Assembly: GCA_031255115.1 (NCBI GenBank)
Contig: JAIRTD010000312.1
Location: 1 to 8,276, forward strand
Reading direction: 5' to 3'
Source: Spirochaetaceae bacterium
GTDB lineage: Bacteria; Spirochaetota; Spirochaetia; Treponematales; Breznakiellaceae
Length of the DNA: 8,276 bases
The notes below the pieces were generated by a model that saw nothing but the letters and a program-made list of their open reading frames with translations, did not search any database and was not told the DNA's origin. The translations under genes and the position numbers were made by a program. Positions 1-6,187 of this stretch are shown here, piece by piece (positions within the stretch are counted from its first letter, which is position 1; each line of letters opens with the position of its first letter).

Positions 1-143
1 ACATACCTGAAAAATCCCATTTCCTTGAAGTGATATTTACCTGACAATTTTATTTTACTTGGGAATAATTATGGCCCACAGTTTTTCTTTCATTTTTTCA
101 GCGGAGATATTTCCATCTAATCTCCGCCTTGTTCGGCGCTTTG
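1..143. other. AT-rich stretch without a supportable gene
   Basis: This edge segment is AT-rich and unlike the GC-rich remainder of the window. I see no start codon with a ribosome binding site leading to a protein-like reading frame. A short minus-strand frame (about 57-177) stays open for roughly 36 codons and ends in a hydrophobic tail. It has no good start and no family signature I can name, so it may be another gene remnant. The only clear structure is the inverted repeat at 101-127. Confidence 0.5.
101..127. repeat. 8-bp perfect inverted repeat
   Basis: GCGGAGAT (101-108) and ATCTCCGC (120-127) are perfect reverse complements separated by an 11-base loop. It lies 17 bases beyond the stop of the minus-strand gene remnant, where a terminator would be expected. 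The minus strand after the stem is A-rich rather than T-rich, and the plus strand has no T run after it either. It is therefore not a convincing intrinsic terminator in either direction. It could be a leftover regulatory or mobile-element structure. Confidence 0.45.
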
Positions 144-485
144 CTATTCTGTGTTCGTATATGTTTCATTATAATATTCATGCAGATATTTTCCTTTGTA
201 TTTCCAATACAACAATGGACGAACACTATAATTTATATTTAAAAGTTTTGATGTTAGCTTTGTCAAGGTGTATTCAATATCATTATATTTTACAATGTTT
301 TCTGAAATGACCATTACCTCAATGAAGCTGCCATCTTTTGTAAATTCTATCTTTTCTCCAATATTTATTCCCATCTCAAGAAAATTGAATTTGGGCCGTT
401 TTTTTGAATAATTTGTACTCGCATCTTTATCTATTTCTGGAATAATTTCATTTTCAAACGCCCCTTTATACAGCGGGCTATTCGC
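144..485 (-). pseudogene. 5'-truncated gene remnant, DUF4357-like C-terminal domain
   Basis: The frame is open from the codon after a stop at 486-488 down to the stop at 144-146, about 113 codons. No ATG, GTG or TTG occurs before the ATG at 374. The protein reads like a domain tail: an RPKFNFLEMGI segment, then IGEKIEFTKDG, a short strand-rich stretch ending VKYNDIEYTLTKLTSKLL, then LLYWKYKGKYLHEYYNETY. From memory this resembles the small C-terminal domain (DUF4357 or a close relative) found on GIY-YIG, restriction-associated and other accessory proteins, where a residue like the Met at 374 is internal. No Shine-Dalgarno sequence precedes that ATG. I therefore read this as the 3' end of a larger gene whose front was lost at a junction near 470-485, overlapping the end of the J-protein gene. 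The alternative is a small intact 76-residue protein starting at 374. The family call is tentative. Confidence 0.55.
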
Positions 486-1383
486 CTACAATTACCTGGT
501 AGGCTTCCCGTATGGTCATAAAGGCGCGGGCGGCTTCGGCCTGGTGTTGTTCGTCGAGGATTTGCAGGGCGTCGGGGTGAAACTGGACCGCCAGTTTGCG
601 GTAGGTGGATTTTACTTCTTCTACGGGCGAACCAGGTCTGAGGCCAAGTACTTTCCAGGGATCAAAGCCTCTGGGTTTGTCTGGGTTTTTGTTTTTCCTG
701 CCGGGGCCTTCTGTGTTCCGGGTTCTGGTATCGCGGGAACCTGCTGTGTCCTGGGTTTCGGCGGCCTCCTGGTATCCCGGGTCGAGGAGTGAGCGTATGT
801 ACCGGGCTTCGGCGCGGCCGGGGCCAAAGCCAATGCGCCAGAGGCTTTGGCCGAGGCGGTCCAGGTCTTTGCGGGCTGCCCGCCTTGCCGAAAGACTTTC
901 GACCAGGAGGTCTTCATTAAGTATGCCGACACAGGACGCGGCAAGTCTGCAGTAGGTCTCCAGTTCGGGTATGTAATCCCTGCCCCGGGGAAACACGTCT
1001 ATGGCGCTCATCAGTACCGGTTCCATTACGGCCGCGTCCTCGGAATTCCAGCCAAAGGTTTCACCGGCGCGGGCCATGGAGCGGGCGAGGATAACCATGC
1101 CCAGGGCGCAGTAGGCGGCCATGCCGGGTTCGGCTTCGGTAAAGGCAGGGCGGCCGGGATTTTCAAAATAGGATGCTATTGATCTTTCCCGCAAAAGCTG
1201 CCTGACCAGTTCCTGCACCAAAAAACCCATGAGCAGTCCGATAACCGCGCCAACAGCTCCGGCGGCATATCCGGCAACGGCGCCTGCCACAGGGCCCAGC
1301 CAGGAGAGACGGCGGCGGCGAAAAAAAGCTCCCAGCTTTCCGGGAAAACGTCCTGAGACAGCCATGGCAGAACTTTTATCCAT
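478..1383 (-). CDS. DjlA-like membrane-anchored J-domain co-chaperone
   Basis: This protein of about 301 residues probably recruits DnaK/Hsp70 to the inner membrane. From the ATG at 1383, the order is a basic N-terminus, a glycine/alanine-rich hydrophobic segment at about 29-56 and an alpha-helical middle at about 80-185 that resembles the TerB-like part of DjlA. A charged low-complexity linker (about 205-240) follows, then a complete J domain at the extreme C-terminus. That domain has DPWKVLGL, the helix STYRKLAVQF, the catalytic HPD tripeptide at about 269-271 and a final REAYQVI helix. TM, TerB-like region and C-terminal J domain is the known DjlA order, and the length is close to that family. 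The ATG at 1383 overlaps the upstream stop by 8 bases (ATGGATAA). A TTG at 1401 is in frame but is a worse choice, and an ATG at 1365 is also possible. It is the last gene of the operon. The product stimulates an ATPase partner that is not in this window. I infer its clients are envelope or membrane proteins. Confidence 0.8.
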   Translation of the reverse strand: MDKSSAMAVSGRFPGKLGAFFRRRRLSWLGPVAGAVAGYAAGAVGAVIGLLMGFLVQELVRQLLRERSIASYFENPGRPAFTEAEPGMAAYCALGMVILARSMARAGETFGWNSEDAAVMEPVLMSAIDVFPRGRDYIPELETYCRLAASCVGILNEDLLVESLSARRAARKDLDRLGQSLWRIGFGPGRAEARYIRSLLDPGYQEAAETQDTAGSRDTRTRNTEGPGRKNKNPDKPRGFDPWKVLGLRPGSPVEEVKSTYRKLAVQFHPDALQILDEQHQAEAARAFMTIREAYQVIVGE

Positions 1384-3178
1384 GCTGACCCGCAAGGACA
1401 ATCAGGCTGACAATAAACGATGTCAGGGCAACGGCGATAAAAACCCCCAGCGCAGCGGGAAAGGGCAAGGTCAGTGCCAAAAGAGACCCGACTGTATGAA
1501 CCGCCGCCCTGAGCGCCGCGGCCAGAACAGCAAAGACCAGCGGTATAATGGCGAACATGGGAATACCCATATAACGGGGCCTTTTTAGCGCCCGCAGACG
1601 CCAGCCGGCAATGATAGCGGTAATGGCAAAGGGGAGGAACATCAGCGGCTCGCCAAGACGGTGCAGGGCTTCGGCCTGGAACAGTTCCGGAATATGTCCC
1701 CTTGTTCCCAGTCTTTTGGCGCCGTTCAACAGGTCTCTAATAGAAAGATATGCCATATCCCGGCGGGCTTCAACAGAGAGGAGAAAATCATCATAGCCTA
1801 TATCAAGAACAAGCTGGGCGCTCCCCAGTTCTTCTTCCTGACCGGCTCCTCCTCCGGCGGCCCGCTCCCAGCGGGAATCCCAGCGTTGGTTTTCGTTTTC
1901 CCGGTCCAGGGCCCGCAAAAGAAGCACTGTGTGGCTATTTTCGCCGCCGGGTATATCCACGGTAAGGGGAAAGATCTTGCCATAGGGAGCTTCTACCCTG
2001 TAGACAAGAGAAGACTCGCCAGAAAAGCCGAGGATTTCTACGCCAAGGGCATACGAAAAATCCTTAAAACTTGAAAGCGAAGCAAAGCGCGCCACAAGGC
2101 GGCCCGAAGGCAGCCGGGGCAGGGAAAAAATCGCGCCGTTGAGTATCTCGCCAATGGCCGTATCCATCTCGTCAATAAAGAAGGCCTCTCCCCGTACCCC
2201 GGCTTCACTCATAGAAAGAAAATTTCCCACATCAGGGTCATCGGGAGTGCTTTCGATAAGGTCCTTAAAAATATAATAGGCCCGTATCCAGTCTTCCGAG
2301 ATCAGGGCGTTGTAACCGTCGCGCTTTTTATGGTAGAGCGAATAACGCTGCCTTTCCCGGTTGTTCGGTTCAAGCGAAACAATGGCATTCCAGGCCTGGG
2401 ACGCAAGCTGCGAACTCATTCCGTATTCGGCGCTTTCAGGTCCCGAAAGTTGTTTGGCAAGCGTGGCAAACCAGTGCGCGTCGTAGTAGCGTTCTTCGGC
2501 AAGCGCCCTGCGGGCAAGGGTGAGCGCGTCGGCGGCATTGACCGGCGCATAGGCTGAAACCGGCGCCCTTTCCTGGCTCCGGGGAGATTCGGCGCGGCGC
2601 ATATCCTCAAGCCCTATATCCACCTGAATCCTGAGCGCTTCAATCTCAGGGCTTTCTTTCCAGATACGCTGGCAGACCGCAAGAAAGCGCCCCGCCTCAA
2701 CCCAGGATTGTTCGGCGGCCAAAACTCCGGCCCTTTCCTTTGCCGAGCGGAAAAGGTAGCCGTTAAATACCATAGAAGATGTATAATTTTGAACCAGCGG
2801 ATAGGCGGCAAGAAACAGAATGCTGTAAAAAACCGAAGCAATAATGGCCGCCAGTATATGCCCCCGGATAACATCAAGGAACTTAATCGAAAAACGCGCG
2901 TAATCTTCATCAGGGACCTTCCTGATGCCAAAGGAGATAATCAGCGCCGAAACCGCCAGGGCCGGAAACAATTCAACAAACTCCAAAAAACCCCGGCTCA
3001 AACGCCACGGTATGGCGTATACAGGCAGCGGCGCGGCCTGACCAGGATAGATAATTCTAAAAAGTACGATGAGAACCAGGGCAACAGGCATAAAAAGCGC
3101 AAAAGCCCCAATGGCATGAAAGGGCTGCTCTTTCCAGCGCTCGCTAAATTTGCGCTTTGCTTTTTTTCCCTTAGCCAT
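1376..3178 (-). CDS. Large membrane protein with TPR-like middle, LptF/LptG-like topology
   Basis: Function unknown. From the ATG at 3178 the product is about 600 residues. Three hydrophobic segments lie near the N-terminus (about 22-44, 70-86, 105-130). A soluble region of nearly 380 residues follows, then three C-terminal hydrophobic segments (about 509-527, 540-563, 574-596). The first half of the soluble region is helical and repeat-like, with AL-x-RALAEERYYDAH and WIRAYYIFKDLIESTPDDPD resembling TPR helices. The second half is strand-rich. The part before the last membrane block (SIRDLLNGAKRLGTRG, then LHRLGEPLMFLPFA) recalls LptF/LptG permeases, whose C-terminal membrane block follows a similar motif. 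That is a resemblance, not an assignment. The start is set by a strong GGAGGAGGT six bases before the ATG. A TTG at 3211 lacks this. It overlaps the upstream gene by 8 bases (ATGGCTAA) and the J-protein gene by 8 bases. Confidence 0.75.
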   Translation of the reverse strand: MAKGKKAKRKFSERWKEQPFHAIGAFALFMPVALVLIVLFRIIYPGQAAPLPVYAIPWRLSRGFLEFVELFPALAVSALIISFGIRKVPDEDYARFSIKFLDVIRGHILAAIIASVFYSILFLAAYPLVQNYTSSMVFNGYLFRSAKERAGVLAAEQSWVEAGRFLAVCQRIWKESPEIEALRIQVDIGLEDMRRAESPRSQERAPVSAYAPVNAADALTLARRALAEERYYDAHWFATLAKQLSGPESAEYGMSSQLASQAWNAIVSLEPNNRERQRYSLYHKKRDGYNALISEDWIRAYYIFKDLIESTPDDPDVGNFLSMSEAGVRGEAFFIDEMDTAIGEILNGAIFSLPRLPSGRLVARFASLSSFKDFSYALGVEILGFSGESSLVYRVEAPYGKIFPLTVDIPGGENSHTVLLLRALDRENENQRWDSRWERAAGGGAGQEEELGSAQLVLDIGYDDFLLSVEARRDMAYLSIRDLLNGAKRLGTRGHIPELFQAEALHRLGEPLMFLPFAITAIIAGWRLRALKRPRYMGIPMFAIIPLVFAVLAAALRAAVHTVGSLLALTLPFPAALGVFIAVALTSFIVSLIVLAGQHG

Positions 3179-4091
3179 CCAGAGACCTCCTCCGCTTTGA
3201 AAGCCAGACAAGGAGCGAATAGAGCAGAATCAAACCCGCGGCGCAAGAGAGGATAAGAGCGCTGATCAGCGGCCGCGGAATGGCGCTTTCAATATACTCG
3301 CCGAGCAGCTCAAGAACTTCCCGCGAATTGATAAAGGTCTCAAAGGCCAGTATGCCCCGGAAAACCAGGGCGCCAATAAAGAGATTGGCAAGAGGCCATA
3401 CACTAATTTTGAACAAAAAGCCCAGCGAACAGAGAAAAAGCGATATCGCGGCAAGATAGGCAATAAAATAATGAAAGCCCTGTTCCAAAAAAGCCCCATA
3501 GCGGGTATCGGCCAGGGTAAAATCAAGGAGTATGCTCTGTAAAAAATACGGGAGCGGGGCCTTAAACGCCGCGGAGGGCAGGGGCAAGGCCTGATTCCCC
3601 GGACCCACCGGCAGACGCTGATAGAGCAGGGCCTGTCCGGGTATGGACACAACACGGGGGCCCTTTTCCTCCCCCGGAGCCTCAAGCAGCACCATAGAAA
3701 TATCGCCCTGGGACAGAATCAGCCCCGGAGCGCCCAGTGTCCGGGACCTGTCTATACGGGCCAGGGAATCAAAGCGGCCCGCGCGCACGGTTCCCAGATA
3801 CAGGGCCCCCGAAGCCGACACGGTCAACAAAAACAGGCAGACCAGGGCCAGCGGCGCGGGAACCTCCCGCCTGACCGCGTAACCCAGGCCTAAAAGCACG
3901 GTAATATAGATGGCCGCGGGAATACAGCCCCGCAAAGCGGCAAGAAAGACCGGAATCAGGGCCAGGGGAAGGGCCGGAATATGCGATGCCGCGTTAAGCA
4001 GTCTGGCAGCGAAAATACACAACGAAGATAAAACCAGCGTCAGAATAAAACAAAGGGTAAAAAATATGATTAGCCGCGCCACCCCTTTCAC
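3171..4091 (-). CDS. Multispanning membrane protein, unknown function
   Basis: I do not recognise this family. The product of about 306 residues starts with a hydrophobic helix (about 6-30). More hydrophobic stretches follow at about 40-72 (one or two helices) and 79-99. A soluble segment of roughly 100 residues has GAPGLILSQGD and VVSIPGQALLYQRLP, probably strand-rich. Three C-terminal membrane segments follow (about 205-228, 231-250, 274-297) and a basic tail, WLSKRRRSLDG. The layout of membrane block, extracytoplasmic domain, membrane block matches its downstream neighbour on a smaller scale, so the two may form a heteromeric complex. The start is a GTG at 4091. A stop lies four codons upstream, and a second GTG at 4082 is possible. 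No strong Shine-Dalgarno sequence is visible. It is the first gene of the three-gene operon, and its TAA lies inside the next gene's start region. Confidence 0.72.
   Translation of the reverse strand: MKGVARLIIFFTLCFILTLVLSSLCIFAARLLNAASHIPALPLALIPVFLAALRGCIPAAIYITVLLGLGYAVRREVPAPLALVCLFLLTVSASGALYLGTVRAGRFDSLARIDRSRTLGAPGLILSQGDISMVLLEAPGEEKGPRVVSIPGQALLYQRLPVGPGNQALPLPSAAFKAPLPYFLQSILLDFTLADTRYGAFLEQGFHYFIAYLAAISLFLCSLGFLFKISVWPLANLFIGALVFRGILAFETFINSREVLELLGEYIESAIPRPLISALILSCAAGLILLYSLLVWLSKRRRSLDG
3185..3193 (-). promoter_or_regulatory. Strong ribosome binding site fixing the start at 3178
   Basis: On the minus strand this reads GGAGGAGGT, six bases before the ATG at 3178. It lies inside the last codons of the upstream gene and decides in favour of 3178 over the in-frame TTG at 3211. 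Confidence 0.8.
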
Positions 4092-4418
4092 AAATTCAGC
4101 TTAACATGGGACCGGACGCTTTGCAAGCATGGATTCCGCTGCTTTTTGCTATTTACGAAACAAGTATACACAGCTTATGCACAAATCGCACCATGTAGAA
4201 AATCAGAAAATCTGTCCGCCGCCGGGAACACCGGGATTTTCCTCCAGGTTCCTTTTGTATATTTCAATGATTTTATGGCGTTATTTTATTGTATAACCAA
4301 TAATTACATAAAACAACACAAAAACAACCAAAGAACAAAAACTCTTTTTTTTCCAAAATTTCCATAATGCGGTTTCCCCCTGAATGTGAACATGTTTTCC
4401 ACAGACCATGCACAGGGA
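4092..4418. other. 327-base AT-rich intergenic region
   Basis: No gene is supportable here on either strand. It separates the PspA operon's last gene from the membrane-protein operon, both minus strand. It should therefore contain the end of the first transcript and the promoter of the second. A promoter candidate is listed separately. Just downstream of the regulator's stop there are long A/T runs (about 4310-4360, T-rich on the minus strand) but no clear G+C-rich hairpin. A weak imperfect stem pairs AAAATC (4207-4212) with GATTTT (4235-4240), with CCGG repeats inside; it could sit in the operon's leader. The long leader that this implies is unexplained. Confidence 0.5.
4288..4316 (-). promoter_or_regulatory. 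Candidate sigma-70 promoter for the membrane-protein operon
   Basis: On the minus strand, TTGTTT (4316-4311) and TACAAT (4293-4288) are 17 bases apart. The -10 box matches five of six consensus positions and the -35 box three of six. The transcript would have a leader of about 190 bases before the GTG at 4091. A TATACT closer to the gene (4168-4163) is an alternative -10 without a good -35. The surrounding AT-rich sequence gives chance matches easily. Confidence 0.3.
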
Positions 4419-5054
4419 TCATTCATTTTGAAGCAAATAGCCAAAGCCCCTGACCGTCTGGATAAGCCCGTCAGAGGCGCCGGCTTTTTTAAAACGCTTT
4501 CTGAGCCGGGATACGGCCATGTCGGGCATGCGGGTGGCGGGGTCCAGGTCCGGCCACAGCATATCCCGCAGCGCGGTCCTGGATACTGCCCTGCCGCGGT
4601 TGTGGAGTAGGGTTTCCAGAAGCCGCCGTTCCTCAAGGCCAAGAATTACCCTGCCTTTCTTCCCCCAAAGGGTGAAGCCCGAAAGCTCAAAGGAAAAAAA
4701 GCGCCGCCTGTTGCTGTCGAGGAGGCGGGAGACCCGGGCCTTGAGTTCTTCGGCAAGGAGCGGGCGGGCAAGAAAATCCGCCGCGCCAAGGCGAAAGGCC
4801 CTTTCTATTTCTGAAATCGGCCCGCAGGCCAGTACGGCGGCAGAAGCGGCCAGCCGGGACAGCAGTTCCCGCTCTTCGGGGACAAAGACGAGGAGGGCGG
4901 CGTGGACTGGCCACAGCTCTGGCAGCGCGTCAACACGGTCAACAATACAAAGGGAAAAAGGATAGGCGTCTTTTTCGAGGCGCTGTTTGAGGGTCCGGCC
5001 GGGGCGGTAGACAAATAAAACAGCCTGCCGCCGGCCGGCTGTAGGGGACGTCAT
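4419..5054 (-). CDS. OmpR/PhoB-type winged-helix regulator with degenerate receiver
   Basis: This is a DNA-binding transcription regulator of 211 residues. Residues about 117-211 form an OmpR/PhoB-type winged helix: LEERRLLETLLHNRGRAVSR, then ALRDMLW, the recognition-helix region VSRLRKRFKKAG (181-192) and the wing IQTVRGFGYLL (198-208). Residues about 10-113 have the length and end of a receiver domain (AFRLGAADFLARPLLAEELKARV). However, the acidic pocket residues after strand 1 are missing. The strand that should carry the phospho-acceptor Asp reads AALLVFVPEE, and the conserved Lys of the KP motif is Arg (ARP). Phosphorylation is therefore unlikely, and a ligand, a protein partner or simple dosage may control it. 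No histidine kinase is adjacent. The ATG at 5054 lies six bases after the pspA stop with no good Shine-Dalgarno sequence, and a hairpin spans the junction. It is the last gene of the operon and plausibly regulates it, but no binding site is proven. Confidence 0.85.
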   Translation of the reverse strand: MTSPTAGRRQAVLFVYRPGRTLKQRLEKDAYPFSLCIVDRVDALPELWPVHAALLVFVPEERELLSRLAASAAVLACGPISEIERAFRLGAADFLARPLLAEELKARVSRLLDSNRRRFFSFELSGFTLWGKKGRVILGLEERRLLETLLHNRGRAVSRTALRDMLWPDLDPATRMPDMAVSRLRKRFKKAGASDGLIQTVRGFGYLLQNE

Positions 5055-5077
5055 GCCGGATTACGATTTATCCGGCA
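5054..5077 (-). promoter_or_regulatory. Hairpin across the pspA stop / regulator start
   Basis: TGCCGGAT (5054-5061) and ATCCGGCA (5070-5077) pair perfectly over 8 bases around an 8-base loop. In the minus-strand mRNA the stem holds the end of pspA, including part of its TAA, and ends on the A of the regulator's AUG. The usual Shine-Dalgarno position is therefore inside the structure. It could couple translation of the regulator to ribosomes finishing pspA, or lower its yield. No T run follows, so it is not a terminator. Confidence 0.55.
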
Positions 5078-5753
5078 GGGCCTTCATCTTTTCTTTTAAG
5101 TCGGCAAGCAGTTTGTCGGCCGAGGCGTCTGATTTTTCGAGTTCGGCAAAGCGTTTTTCCAGGCTGGAATCAGCGGAAAAATCCTCCAGCTCTTTTGCGG
5201 CCTCGGCCTGGGCTTCCATCTGGTCCACCTTGGCCGCCATGCGGTCAAAGGCTTCAAAGGCCGTTTTGTTGCCGGCCATACCGGACATGGTGCTTTGGAT
5301 TTTCTGCTGGGCCTCGGCCCGCTTTGCCCTGGCAACAAGGAGGTTTTTTTTGCGCTGGGCTTCTTCAATCTTATTTTGAAGTTCTCTGAGGGCCTCTTTA
5401 AGGCTGTTTACCGACGTTTTTTGGGCATCCCACTGCTTTTTGTATTCAAGATAGTGGGCTTCGTATTCCTGCTTACGGAGCAGGGCTTCCCTGGCCAGGT
5501 CATCTTTACCTGCCCGGACGGCGGTCATGGCCTTGCGTTCCCATTCGGTGGCCAGGTCCAGTTGGTTCTGGGTTTCTCTTTCCAGCTTTTTCTCATCGGC
5601 TATGGCCAGAGCAACGGCCTTTTTGGATTCGATCAGTTGTTCGTTCATATCAATGAGAAGCTGGTTCAGCATTTTTTCCGGCTTTTCGGCCTTGCTGATG
5701 GCGTCGTTTACATTGGAAGAAAGAAGGGTTTTAAGCCTCGAAAAAATTCCCAT
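5061..5753 (-). CDS. pspA: PspA/IM30 family membrane-stress protein
   Basis: PspA/IM30 proteins are peripheral membrane proteins of the ESCRT-III-like superfamily. They assemble on the cytoplasmic face of stressed membranes and limit proton leakage. This one has 230 residues, the usual length. The N-terminus MGIFSRLKTLLSSNVNDAI is the typical amphipathic helix, followed by EKPEKMLNQLLIDMNEQL, a family hallmark. Residues about 25-190 are almost entirely helical and charged, as expected of the coiled-coil hairpin, including ALLRKQEYEAH and the QNKIEEAQRKKNLLVARAKRAEA region. FDRMAAKVDQMEAQAEA (169-185) matches the usual helix near the end. The ATG at 5753 is supported by AGGAGG seven bases upstream (5761-5766). 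It lies 28 bases after the YbjN-like gene and six bases before the regulator. No PspF, PspB or PspC occurs nearby, so control must differ from the enterobacterial system. Confidence 0.93.
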   Translation of the reverse strand: MGIFSRLKTLLSSNVNDAISKAEKPEKMLNQLLIDMNEQLIESKKAVALAIADEKKLERETQNQLDLATEWERKAMTAVRAGKDDLAREALLRKQEYEAHYLEYKKQWDAQKTSVNSLKEALRELQNKIEEAQRKKNLLVARAKRAEAQQKIQSTMSGMAGNKTAFEAFDRMAAKVDQMEAQAEAAKELEDFSADSSLEKRFAELEKSDASADKLLADLKEKMKALPDKS

Positions 5754-5760
5754 TGGTTTG

Positions 5761-5766
5761 CCTCCT
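5761..5766 (-). promoter_or_regulatory. Ribosome binding site of pspA
   Basis: AGGAGG on the minus strand, seven bases before the pspA ATG. It is the best-formed ribosome binding site of this operon, which suggests PspA is its most highly translated product. Confidence 0.75.
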
Positions 5767-5781
5767 GGGGACCGGGAAACC

Positions 5782-6162
5782 TTACCGGTACCTGGAAAGC
5801 ACCGGATAATGCTGGCTTAGGGCCAGGCTAAAGGCTTCCAGAGTAGCCCTGAACTCCGGAAAATCCATAGTGGCGTATTCCAGAGTATCGACTAATATAA
5901 TCTGATCGTTTTCGATGCCATAGGCTCCGTGGACCAGGCCGTTGACATTGAGTGTAAGCAATTCGGTAAAAAGCTCAAGCCGTTTCTGGGGTTCAGGAAG
6001 CTCCATGACCGCGGCGCTGACTATGACCAACGGGTCCACATGGGCCACGGCGACTCCAATCAGGCTGTTTTCCGGGTCATCAACGCGCCACATGGACGGA
6101 GCTATACAGCTATGGCTGAGTTTAAGCTCAATAAGGTACTGTTCGCACTTGTTTTCTCCCAC
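5782..6162 (-). CDS. YbjN / type III secretion chaperone-like protein
   Basis: A small soluble protein of 126 residues with no signal peptide or membrane segment. Alternating hydrophobic strands (NSLIGVAVAHVDPLVIVSAAV) are followed by LPEPQKRLELFTELLTLNVNGLVHGAYGIENDQIILVDTLE in pieces that fit the YbjN fold. That fold has a helix with LL-x-LN, then a Gly-x-Tyr strand, a hydrophobic strand and a final helix ending in HYPVL. YbjN and type III secretion chaperones (CesT/SycE-like) share this alpha/beta fold and bind partner proteins. The role here is unknown. Between a STAS protein and PspA, it may be an adaptor for one of them. The start is a GTG at 6162, the only start after an in-frame stop at 6175-6177. 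A GGGAGGAGG sequence sits almost against the GTG, unusually close. The gene is 25 bases downstream of the STAS gene and 28 upstream of pspA. Confidence 0.65.
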   Translation of the reverse strand: MGENKCEQYLIELKLSHSCIAPSMWRVDDPENSLIGVAVAHVDPLVIVSAAVMELPEPQKRLELFTELLTLNVNGLVHGAYGIENDQIILVDTLEYATMDFPEFRATLEAFSLALSQHYPVLSRYR

Positions 6163-6187
6163 GCCTCCTCCCTTTTACGCCGGGAGC

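Noticed and set aside
57..177. Short minus-strand open frame downstream of the domain fragment
   Set aside because: About 36 codons, no start with a ribosome binding site, no recognised motif. It may be debris from another gene but cannot be supported.
59..310. Plus-strand reading frame of 83 codons in the AT-rich edge
   Set aside because: It is antisense to the better-supported minus-strand domain fragment. Its product is a mix of hydrophobic and Cys/Tyr/His residues without family features, as expected of a shadow frame.
544..1182. Several long plus-strand open frames opposite the J-protein gene
   Set aside because: GC-rich codon use on the minus strand leaves antisense frames open. Their translations are repetitive Gly/Phe/Arg strings with no domain, while the minus-strand product has a complete J domain.
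1384..1401. TTG start giving six more residues to the J protein
   Set aside because: No Shine-Dalgarno sequence, a rarer start codon and a longer overlap. The ATG at 1383 repeats the overlap form of the other junction.
3179..3211. TTG start giving eleven more residues to the large membrane protein
   Set aside because: The strong GGAGGAGGT lies downstream of this TTG and is placed for the ATG at 3178.
4321..4360. Possible intrinsic terminator after the regulator gene
   Set aside because: The minus strand is T-rich there, but no G+C-rich stem comes before the T runs.
4304..4642. Minus-strand 112-codon frame overlapping the end of the regulator gene
   Set aside because: It is in another frame of the winged-helix coding sequence and runs into the AT-rich intergenic region. 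The regulator frame has the recognisable winged helix.
5295..5831. 178-codon plus-strand frame opposite pspA
   Set aside because: It lies across the clear PspA gene and its junction with the YbjN-like gene. Its Phe/Gly/Leu-rich translation is what the complement of coiled-coil codons gives.
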